From Bacteroidales bacterium UBA5219 (GTDB lineage: Bacteria > Bacteroidota > Bacteroidia > Bacteroidales > ML635J-15): a DNA stretch of 64,000 nt. The notes under the pieces are model-generated. The model did not search any database and was not told where the DNA came from. It was given only the letters and a program-made list of their open reading frames with translations. The stretch lies in the NCBI GenBank assembly GCA_002412425.1, contig DHVB01000049.1:87133-151132 (forward strand), given 5' to 3'. Shown piece by piece: positions 18,401 to 24,739 of the stretch (positions are counted from its first letter, which is position 1; each line of letters opens with the position of its first letter). Made by a program: the position numbers and the translations under genes.

Positions 18401-19637
18401 ATATTGGAGTAAAATTCAAGATGTTGATGATGAAATAATTTGGGATATTCGCCAAAAACAAAGAGCAAAACTTGTAAATTTTGTTAAAGATAAAGTTAGA
18501 CGAAATTGGATAAGACGCTATGAAGACCCAAAAAACTTAGTTGCAGTTACAGAAAAAATTAATGAAAATGTACTAACAATTGGTTTTGCTCGTAGATTTG
18601 CAACCTACAAAAGAGGAGATTTACTTTTGAAAAATCCTGAAAGATTAGCAAGAATTTTAAACAATCCTGAAAAACCTGTTCAAATTTTATTTGCAGGAAA
18701 AGCACACCCAAACGACAAAGCTGGTCAAGATTTAATTAAAAAGATTGTTCAAATATCAAAACAACCAGAATTTTTAGGTAAAATAATTTTTGTTGAAGAT
18801 TATGACATTAATTTAGCAAAACATTTAGTACAAGGAGTTGACATTTGGCTAAACACACCAACTCGTCCTCAAGAAGCAAGCGGAACAAGCGGAATGAAAG
18901 CTGTTATGAATGGAGCTTTGCATTTCTCTGTATTAGATGGCTGGTGGGTAGAAGGATATAAAGAAGGTGCTGGTTGGGCTTTACCTGAAAAAAGAACCTA
19001 TCAAGACCAAGAGTTGCAAAATGAATTGGACACACAAACAATTTACTCTCTATTAGAAAATGAAATTGTTCCATTATTTTATAAAAGAGACGAAAAAGGC
19101 ATTCCTCACGATTGGATAAAATTTATTAAAAATTCTATCGCCACAATTGCTCCACAGTTCACAACCAAACGAATGATAGATGACTATTTTGATAAATATT
19201 ACAACAAGCTATATCAACGTAGCGAGTTGATGAAACCAAACCTTTACGAAATGGCATCTAAAATTGCAGATTGGAAAAAAAGCGTAAAAAGAGGTTGGAA
19301 TGATTTAGAAATTGTAAGTGTGAAATTTCCTGATTTTGATAAACATCCTCTAAGCGTTAACGAAAACTTTACTGGCGAAATTGAAATAAATTTAAAAGGT
19401 CTTAGCTCAGACGATATTGGAGTTGAGGTTATTGTTACCGATGCTACAACCAATGGCTTTACAAAAATTTATGCTATTCATCAAGCAGAATTAGTAGAAG
19501 TGAAAAATAAAATTGCAAGATATATTGTCAATTCAGCACCCAAAAAACCTGGATTTTACAATTATGCAATTAGAGTTTATGCTAAAAACGATTTATTGCC
19601 ATATAAACAAGATTCTGGCTTAGTGCTTTGGGCATAA
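15408..19637 (+). CDS. Glycogen synthase-like / alpha-glucan phosphorylase fusion
   Basis: A 1409-residue bifunctional protein. Residues 1-560 are a GT-B glycosyltransferase resembling eukaryotic-type (GT3) glycogen synthase: FEVSWEVCNKVGGIHTV at the N-terminus, HFHEWMTGTG, and an intact E-x7-E motif (EPWGYTPLE, Glu437 and Glu445). Residues about 566-660 match the N-terminal DUF3417-type domain of GlgP-like phosphorylases (LNLWWTWNKPAR). From about 668 a GT35 phosphorylase follows: YFSMEYGF, GGLGILAGDFLK, FTTHTPVPAGHD, and the pyridoxal phosphate lysine in EASGTSGMKAVMNG (about residue 1163). The C-terminal 100 residues form a beta domain. One half would extend and the other degrade alpha-1,4-glucan. 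The fusion is known in Bacteroidota. Both active sites look intact here. Confidence 0.92.
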   Translation: MQNLNKPNYIFEVSWEVCNKVGGIHTVISTKALELSKNCDHHILIGPSIWRETKEHPEFIEDNSLFADWKHHLESKNTHIHIGYWNIPGKPKVFLIDFSKYISEKDSILAKFWEDYRLDSLAGQWDYIEPALFGYASAKIIESFVNFYLSVHDKIVAHFHEWMTGTGILYLKSQMPQIATAFTTHATAIGRSIAGNGLPLYKNLSNYNGDILASEFNIVSKQSLEKLSAHNADVFTTVSEITAQECSQLLSKDVDFVTPNGFENNFVPQPAEYSEKRKTARKKIIEVAQALMNYKYEKEPVIVATSGRYEFSNKGYDLFINALAELNKNTNLKEEVLALILVPANNYGAVNQLYNILNNVEGDTNIVNNFLTHNIHDIEFDPISKRICEKQLFNKAENKVKVIFVPTYLNGDDGIFDIKYYDLLPGLDLTAFVSYYEPWGYTPLESVAFGIPTITTSLAGFGKWMQGVLDENDKSVKVINRTDDNADEVVAEIINYFNFYLALNQKERENLSKSAFAASDNALWTNLIKEYEKAYSFALEKVNDRQDEFVKQIPSRPISETYDKESHSPQWRKLEVKTHVTDRFNALIAISLNLWWTWNKPARTMFKYIDPELWIEHAKNPVTFLENVSISRLQELENDKYFTNLYDSVCKEFYEYIAKKKEKKAPKIAYFSMEYGFDDNLKIFSGGLGILAGDFLKEASDTNTDLVGIGLLYRYGYFKQKITSIGEQNAEYIPQNFDKMPIQPVRDDKNEQMKIMVYFPGRNVYAKIWKANIGRIPLYLLDTDVEENQEQDKYITSRLYGGDIEFRFKQEMILGVGGIRALQALNIYPDVYHCNEGHAAFIGLERLRILRTRRNLKFEEALEIIRASTLFTTHTPVPAGHDTFDENLMRTYMSHYPERLKITWDEMMRLGMLNKGDKFSMSYLAANVSQEINGVSMLHGQVSKEMFKDLWKGYFAEENHVGYVTNGVHYHTWTASAWQNLYLTTFGKEFLNDLSNQKYWSKIQDVDDEIIWDIRQKQRAKLVNFVKDKVRRNWIRRYEDPKNLVAVTEKINENVLTIGFARRFATYKRGDLLLKNPERLARILNNPEKPVQILFAGKAHPNDKAGQDLIKKIVQISKQPEFLGKIIFVEDYDINLAKHLVQGVDIWLNTPTRPQEASGTSGMKAVMNGALHFSVLDGWWVEGYKEGAGWALPEKRTYQDQELQNELDTQTIYSLLENEIVPLFYKRDEKGIPHDWIKFIKNSIATIAPQFTTKRMIDDYFDKYYNKLYQRSELMKPNLYEMASKIADWKKSVKRGWNDLEIVSVKFPDFDKHPLSVNENFTGEIEINLKGLSSDDIGVEVIVTDATTNGFTKIYAIHQAELVEVKNKIARYIVNSAPKKPGFYNYAIRVYAKNDLLPYKQDSGLVLWA

Positions 19638-19709
19638 GTTTTAACACTTCTGAAACACCTTGAAAACTTGCTGGTTTAACAAATCCGAGCGAGCGTCATG
19701 GGTGTTGAA

Positions 19710-19745
19710 GCGAGCAGAGTGAGCAAAGCGAAGTCTGCGAAGCAA
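19710..19745. repeat. GC-rich dispersed repeat with hairpin potential, copy 1
   Basis: These 36 bases match 54679-54714 with four differences. The unit contains GCAGA ... TCTGC inverted arms and is much richer in G and C than its surroundings. It lies in the 142-base gap between the convergent glycogen gene and folP, among further GCGAGC/GCAAAGCGAGC units. Confidence 0.7.
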
Positions 19746-19779
19746 ACCCAAGCGAGCAAAGCGAGCAAATAATTCTTAA

Positions 19780-20694
19780 TTATCGGGTGTTGAGCGAAGC
19801 CGAGACACAATTCTTAATTCTTAATTCATCTTCATACTCAACACTAAAAACTCTTTTAACTTTCAACTGTTTTTTTGTATTGCAATAAAGTTTTACCACT
19901 TCCTTAGCTTCTTTAACATCGTGAACTCTTAAAATATGAGAGCCTTTCATTAGAGCTATTGTATTTAAAACTGTAGTGCCATTTAATGCTTCTAAAGGAG
20001 TAATTCCTAAAGTTTTCCAAATCATTGTTTTTCGTGAAAGTCCAGCTAAAATAGGAAGTTCAAACACTTTAAATCTTTCTAAATTATTTAAAAGTTCAAA
20101 ATTTTGTGCTACGGTTTTTGCAAATCCAAATCCTGGGTCAACAATTATATCATTAACGCCCATAGAATTTAGTTGTGCAATTTTTTCTGAAAAGTAAAAA
20201 ATAATATCTTCGATAAAATTTTCATAATCAGTTTTTTCTTGCATGTTTTCTGGTGTGCCGCGCATGTGCATAAGAATATATGGAACATCTAAGTCGGCAA
20301 CAGTTTCAAACATTTTTTTATCAAATTCGCCACCGCTAATATCGTTTATTATGTCTATTCCAAAATCTTTTACTGCTCGTTTTGAAGTTTCGGCATACAC
20401 TGTGTCAAGCGAAAAAATAATATTAGAATATTTTTTATTAACTAAATTTAAAACTGGTTCCAAAAGTTGCCATTCATCTTCTTGTTTTAAAATAGTTAAA
20501 CCTGGACGAGTAGAAACTGCTCCAATATCAATCATATCAGCACCATCTGCGAGCAATTTTTCAATACGTTTGTCGGCATCTTCAACTTGAGGAAAAATAC
20601 TTCCACTATAAAAAGAATCTTTACTAAGATTTAAAATCCCCATCACTAAAGGCGTATCAACACTTAACAATTCAGATTTTACTTTTATAAACAT
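19780..20694 (-). CDS. folP: Dihydropteroate synthase with repeat-derived C-terminal tail
   Basis: FolP joins 6-hydroxymethyl-dihydropterin pyrophosphate and p-aminobenzoate in folate synthesis. All signature segments are present: MGILNLSKDSF, DIGAVSTRPG, FSLDTVYAE, IINDISGG, HMRGTPENMQ, VDPGFGFAKT, LAGLSRK and the C-terminal RVHDVKEA. The conserved enzyme ends near residue 275, whereas the frame continues to 304. The additional 28 or so residues are encoded by short repeats that occur elsewhere in the window as noncoding sequence (19836-19856 equals 54788-54808; AATTCTTAATTCTTAATTC lies at 19809-19827), so this tail is probably a by-product of repeat insertion near the old stop. It is divergent from tmk, with its own promoter box at 20718-20725. 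Confidence 0.95.
   Translation of the reverse strand: MFIKVKSELLSVDTPLVMGILNLSKDSFYSGSIFPQVEDADKRIEKLLADGADMIDIGAVSTRPGLTILKQEDEWQLLEPVLNLVNKKYSNIIFSLDTVYAETSKRAVKDFGIDIINDISGGEFDKKMFETVADLDVPYILMHMRGTPENMQEKTDYENFIEDIIFYFSEKIAQLNSMGVNDIIVDPGFGFAKTVAQNFELLNNLERFKVFELPILAGLSRKTMIWKTLGITPLEALNGTTVLNTIALMKGSHILRVHDVKEAKEVVKLYCNTKKQLKVKRVFSVEYEDELRIKNCVSASLNTR
19836..19856. repeat. 21-base dispersed repeat, copy within the folP tail
   Basis: Identical over 21 bases and in the same orientation to 54788-54808, which is intergenic. Here it lies inside the folP reading frame and encodes part of its C-terminal tail. Confidence 0.8.
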
Positions 20695-20717
20695 AATATC
20701 TAATTTTAAAATTTAAG

Positions 20718-20725
20718 CAAAAATA
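20718..20725 (-). promoter_or_regulatory. Bacteroidota -7 promoter box for folP
   Basis: The plus strand reads CAAAAATA (TATTTTTG on the minus strand), 24-31 bases upstream of the folP ATG. Confidence 0.5.
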
Positions 20726-20740
20726 CATTTTTTAAAACTT

Positions 20741-20771
20741 ATAGAATATGATTTATCAAAACCTATTCTAT
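20741..20771. repeat. Inverted repeat between folP and tmk promoters
   Basis: ATAGAATA (20741-20748) and TATTCTAT (20764-20771) are perfect 8-base inverted arms 15 bases apart, in the divergent intergenic region upstream of the folP -7 box. It could be an operator. Low base complexity makes chance occurrence possible. Confidence 0.35.
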
Positions 20772-20851
20772 GCTTTTAAGCACTTCGCAAATTATTAATG
20801 AATTATTAATAAAATATTCTCCAAAAGCTATGAGGGTTTTAGAAAATTTTG

Positions 20852-20859
20852 TATTTTTG
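20852..20859 (+). promoter_or_regulatory. Bacteroidota -7 promoter box for the tmk operon
   Basis: TATTTTTG, 26-33 bases upstream of the tmk ATG at 20885. An in-frame TTG at 20849 overlaps the box and so cannot be the start. Confidence 0.5.
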
Positions 20860-20884
20860 TGATTGTTCGTTAAAAAAATATATA

Positions 20885-21574
20885 ATGGCTTTTTTTGTTA
20901 TTGAAGGTTTAGATGGTGCTGGAAAGTCAACTCAGTTAGAGCTTTTAAAAGACCATTTTGCAAATATTGGTAAAAAAACCGAATATATACATTTTCCTAC
21001 AACCGACTCTCCTATTTTTGGAGATTTAGTGTCTCGATTTTTACGCGGAGAATTTGGCGGAATTAAAGATGTAAACCCATATTTAGTAGCTTTATTATTT
21101 GCTGGCGACAGATACAATCTTAAAAACAAAATCAACTCTTGGTTAGAGGAAGGAAAAATTGTTATTAATGATAGATATGTTTTTTCTAATATTGGTTTTC
21201 AATGTGCTAAAATGAATAACGAAAAAGAAGCCTACGAACTTTTTGATTGGATATTTAACTTAGAGTTTGAGTATTTTAAAATTCCAAAACCTGATTTAAG
21301 TATTTTCTTAGATGTACCGTTTTCATTTACCGAAAACAAGCTAAAACAAACTCGCGAAGGGAAAGACAGAGAATATTTACAAGGAAAAAAAGATATTCAC
21401 GAAGAAGATTTAAGTTTTCAAAAATCTGTTAGAAAAACTTATTTGCGAGCAATAGAAAAATATCCAAACTTAATAATAAGAATAGATTGCTCTGATGAGA
21501 ATGGACATATTTTAAGTCCTGAGAGTATTTCAAAATTGATAATAAAAGAAATTGAAAAACGTTTTACTTTTTAA
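20885..21574 (+). CDS. tmk: Thymidylate kinase
   Basis: Tmk phosphorylates dTMP to dTDP. From the ATG at 20885 the product has 229 residues and starts MAFFVIEGLDGAGKSTQ with the P-loop at residues 8-16. Further family marks are YIHFPTTDSP, FAGDRY, the DRY-type motif VINDRYVFSN, and the LID region TREGKDREYLQGK. It opens a run of seven same-strand genes with gaps of at most 18 bases (tmk, DoxX-like, tpiA, prmA, a large secreted protein, a GWxTD lipoprotein, rlmB), so these are probably co-transcribed. Confidence 0.95.
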   Translation: MAFFVIEGLDGAGKSTQLELLKDHFANIGKKTEYIHFPTTDSPIFGDLVSRFLRGEFGGIKDVNPYLVALLFAGDRYNLKNKINSWLEEGKIVINDRYVFSNIGFQCAKMNNEKEAYELFDWIFNLEFEYFKIPKPDLSIFLDVPFSFTENKLKQTREGKDREYLQGKKDIHEEDLSFQKSVRKTYLRAIEKYPNLIIRIDCSDENGHILSPESISKLIIKEIEKRFTF

Positions 21575-21585
21575 AAATAATTATT

Positions 21586-23130
21586 ATGAAATTCTTGAGA
21601 AATTTTAGTCGTTTATTTACAGGTATAATCTTTATTTTTTCTGGATTTGTAAAAGTAATAGACCCTCTTGGTTCTGCATACAAATTTACAGATTATTTTG
21701 TTGCAATGCACCTTGACTTCTTAAACGAAGGAGCATTAGTTTTTGCAATTTTAATGTCTATTGCTGAATTAATAATTGGTATTGCACTTGTTTTTAATTT
21801 ATTACCAAAAATTGCTGCTTGGTTACTACTGCTTTTTATGGCGTTTTTTACTCCATTAACACTTTGGTTAGCCGTTGCCGACCCAGTTAGCGACTGCGGT
21901 TGCTTTGGAGATGCAATTATTTTAACCAATTGGCAAACTTTTTATAAAAATTTAGTAATTCTGGCATTTACAATAATTGTATTCTGGCAAAGAAAGTTAT
22001 TTAAACCCGCGTATAACTTATTCAACCAATGGGCATTAACAATAGCTTTCACAATTGCTTCGTTTGTACTAACATTATACTGCTTATACAATTTACCAAT
22101 AGTTGATTTTAGACCTTATCACATTGGAGCTAATATTCAAGAAGGAATGCAAATTCCAGAAGAAGAAAAAGAAAATGTTGACATTTACGAAAGTGTTTTT
22201 ATTTACGAGAAAAATGGTGAACAAAAAGAATATAGCGAAACTGAATTACCAGATTCAACATGGACTTTTGTAAACGCCGACCATAAACTAGTGAAAAAAG
22301 GTTACGAACCTCCTATTCACGATTTTACTATTGAACCAATTTTTGTTCCTGGCTATAGCCCTGAACCAGAAAATAAATATGTAAATCCTTGGGATTTAGA
22401 ATTTGAGTTTACAAAAGATGGCGAAACTATTACTTGCGATTTAGATAGTTTACCAGACCAATCTTGGAATTTTAAAAAAATAATTTACAACACAAAACTT
22501 AATCCTGACAATTTAAAACTATATTTCTTAAATGAAGAAGGTGAAGAAATTATTGCCAACATAAAAGATTTGCCAGACAACAACTCTATATTCCTTGATG
22601 CAGAATATATTGATACAGAAAACGAAAACTTTTTATTAAAATATGGCGAAGACATTACCAATCAAGTACTTGAAGATGAATCATATGCGTTTTTTGCTAT
22701 TATGACATTACTTGACGAGGTTAATGAAAAACATTTAGATAAAGTTGCACAAATTTCAGAATTTTGTAAAAACAACAATTACAAATTTTATTGCATAACA
22801 GCTTCAAACTTAGAAGAAGTTTCAGCATTTATAAATTATCACAAACCAAATTACCAATTTTACAATATGGATCCAATAACCCTAAAAACTATTGTAAGAT
22901 CAAATCCTGGATTAGTTTTAGTGAAAAAAGGAACTGTACTAAACAAATGGGCGGCAAAAAACATTCCTGCTCCTGAACAATTACACAACGACCTAACTGC
23001 AAATTCAATAACAAAACATCAAAAAGCTAAAAACAAGTATATTTATCTAACTTATATTTTTGGTACTTTGTTATTTATGAGTTTATTTCATGGATTTTAT
23101 AAGTACTTAAAAACAAATAGATATATATAA
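21586..23130 (+). CDS. DoxX/MauE-like membrane protein with triplicated LPD module
   Basis: A 514-residue inner-membrane protein. The N-terminal about 165 residues contain four or five transmembrane helices of DoxX/MauE type (LFTGIIFIFSGFVKVIDPLG) and the conserved DCGCFGD motif; in MauE-like proteins this cysteine motif is linked to disulfide chemistry. Three copies of a module of the form GE-x8-LPD-x2-W/I-x-F follow (about 209, 278 and 319). The region about 365-480 resembles a thioredoxin-like fold without a CxxC motif, and a last transmembrane helix lies near 490-508. The DoxX-like gene directly before tpiA is an arrangement known in Bacteroides (the BT_3928 family). The physiological role is unknown. 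Confidence 0.8.
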   Translation: MKFLRNFSRLFTGIIFIFSGFVKVIDPLGSAYKFTDYFVAMHLDFLNEGALVFAILMSIAELIIGIALVFNLLPKIAAWLLLLFMAFFTPLTLWLAVADPVSDCGCFGDAIILTNWQTFYKNLVILAFTIIVFWQRKLFKPAYNLFNQWALTIAFTIASFVLTLYCLYNLPIVDFRPYHIGANIQEGMQIPEEEKENVDIYESVFIYEKNGEQKEYSETELPDSTWTFVNADHKLVKKGYEPPIHDFTIEPIFVPGYSPEPENKYVNPWDLEFEFTKDGETITCDLDSLPDQSWNFKKIIYNTKLNPDNLKLYFLNEEGEEIIANIKDLPDNNSIFLDAEYIDTENENFLLKYGEDITNQVLEDESYAFFAIMTLLDEVNEKHLDKVAQISEFCKNNNYKFYCITASNLEEVSAFINYHKPNYQFYNMDPITLKTIVRSNPGLVLVKKGTVLNKWAAKNIPAPEQLHNDLTANSITKHQKAKNKYIYLTYIFGTLLFMSLFHGFYKYLKTNRYI

Positions 23131-23148
23131 ACTAAAAAATATAATTTT

Positions 23149-23916
23149 ATGAGGAAAAAAATTGTAGCAGGAAATTGGAAAATGAATACTTTGCCAGCAG
23201 AAGGTGCTGAATTAGCAAAGACCATTTGTGAACATGTTAAAACTTTAAGTCAAGAAGAAAAATATAAAATAATTCTTGGAGTTCCATTCACACATATTGA
23301 TAGAGTTGTTAATGCTATTGATTTAAAATTTGTAAAGGTTTCGGCTCAAGATTGTGCTATGTATGATTCAGGAGCTTATACTGGTGAAGTGTCTGCAAAA
23401 ATGATAAAATCAATTAATTGCGAATATGCAATTATCGGACATAGCGAACGCCGTCAATATTTTGGAGATACTGATGAAGTGATTGCTAAAAAGTTAGAAA
23501 TGTGCTATACCAGCGATTTATATCCTATTTTATGTTGTGGCGAAAAATTAGAAGAAAGAGAAAACAATTCACATTTCGAAGTTGTAGAAAAGCAAATTCT
23601 AAATGCTTTATCAAATGTTGATGCTGAAAAAATGCAAAAAACAATTATTGCTTACGAACCAGTTTGGGCAATAGGTACAGGCAAAACTGCCAGTCCAGAA
23701 CAAGCTCAAGAAATGCACGAATTTATTCGTAAAATACTTGCAAAAAAATACGGACAAGAAATTGCAAACGACACATCTATACTTTATGGAGGTAGTGTAA
23801 ATTCTAAAAATGCACAACAACTTTTCGACTGCAAAGATATTGACGGTGGTTTAGTTGGTGGTGCTTCGTTAAAACCAGATGAATTTATTGCAATAATAAA
23901 TGCAATTAGAAAATGA
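23149..23916 (+). CDS. tpiA: Triosephosphate isomerase
   Basis: Interconverts dihydroxyacetone phosphate and glyceraldehyde 3-phosphate in glycolysis. The 255-residue product has all catalytic features: AGNWKMN with the substrate lysine, IIGHSERR with the electrophilic histidine, and AYEPVWAIGTGKTA with the catalytic glutamate and the start of flexible loop 6. YGGSVNSKNA and LVGGASLK form the phosphate site. Its stop overlaps the prmA start (ATGA), indicating translational coupling. Confidence 0.98.
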   Translation: MRKKIVAGNWKMNTLPAEGAELAKTICEHVKTLSQEEKYKIILGVPFTHIDRVVNAIDLKFVKVSAQDCAMYDSGAYTGEVSAKMIKSINCEYAIIGHSERRQYFGDTDEVIAKKLEMCYTSDLYPILCCGEKLEERENNSHFEVVEKQILNALSNVDAEKMQKTIIAYEPVWAIGTGKTASPEQAQEMHEFIRKILAKKYGQEIANDTSILYGGSVNSKNAQQLFDCKDIDGGLVGGASLKPDEFIAIINAIRK

Positions 23917-24737
23917 ATTATATTGAAGTAAAGGTAAATTTTAATAAAGAACAAACCGAACTTAGCGAAATTTTAATTGCATTTTTAGCTGAACAAGGTT
24001 TTGAAAGTTTTTATGAAGAAAATGATTCCTTATTTGCATATATTGAGGAAGCTAATTATAATCTAAAAAATCTAGACGAATTACTCAAATCTTACAAAGT
24101 TTCTTATTCAACAAAAATTATTCCGCAACAAAACTGGAATGCTGAATGGGAAAAAAACTTTGAACCCACAGTAGTAGAAGATTTGCTTAGTATTAAAGCA
24201 CCATTTCACGACATGGATTTTAATACAAAATACAATATTATTATCGAACCCAAAATGTCGTTTGGTACAGGACATCATGCCACAACTTGGATGATGTGTA
24301 AACTTATTGGCGAATACGATTTTGAAAATAAAGATGTGTTAGATTATGGTTGCGGAACAGGTATTTTAGCAATATTTGCAGCTCTTTTAAAAGCAAAAGA
24401 TATTTATGCCATAGATATTGACGAATGGGCTTATGAAAATACAATAGAAAATGCAAATAGAAATAATACTCCGCAAATAAAAGCTATACAAGGCGATATA
24501 AATTCAATTCCTGATAAAACTTTTGATTTTATATTTGCAAATATAAATCTCAATGTTTTAAAAAAAGATATACCAACTTTGGCAAAACATTTGAACAATG
24601 GTGGAAAAATCTTTTTTAGTGGATTTTTAAACAACGAATTAGTACAAATACAAAAAGTTTGCTCAGAAAATAATTTGTCTTTTAATAAAGCAATACAAAA
24701 AGACAATTGGACTGCATGTGTTTTTAATAAAATTTAA
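23913..24737 (+). CDS. prmA: Ribosomal protein L11 methyltransferase
   Basis: PrmA trimethylates ribosomal protein L11. The 274-residue product shows the N-terminal substrate-recognition domain, then the PrmA segment PKMSFGTGHHATTWMM, the SAM-binding motif VLDYGCGTGILAI, and the active-site-like FIFANINLNVL. It overlaps tpiA by four bases and is followed after two bases by the next gene, so it is within the tmk-rlmB operon. The length is slightly short but normal for Bacteroidota PrmA. Confidence 0.93.
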   Translation: MNYIEVKVNFNKEQTELSEILIAFLAEQGFESFYEENDSLFAYIEEANYNLKNLDELLKSYKVSYSTKIIPQQNWNAEWEKNFEPTVVEDLLSIKAPFHDMDFNTKYNIIIEPKMSFGTGHHATTWMMCKLIGEYDFENKDVLDYGCGTGILAIFAALLKAKDIYAIDIDEWAYENTIENANRNNTPQIKAIQGDINSIPDKTFDFIFANINLNVLKKDIPTLAKHLNNGGKIFFSGFLNNELVQIQKVCSENNLSFNKAIQKDNWTACVFNKI

Positions 24738-24739
24738 TT

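Noticed and set aside
19690..19775. CRISPR-like array suggested by recurring GCGAGC units
   Set aside because: The units are short and irregularly spaced, there are no uniform spacers, and no cas genes are present. It is better described as a dispersed GC-rich repeat.
20243..20590. 115-codon plus-strand ORF over folP
   Set aside because: It is antisense to conserved FolP motifs and has Ser/Phe-rich shadow composition.
20791..20811. Tandem ATTATTAATRA unit upstream of tmk
   Set aside because: Two short AT-only units are expected by chance at this base composition.
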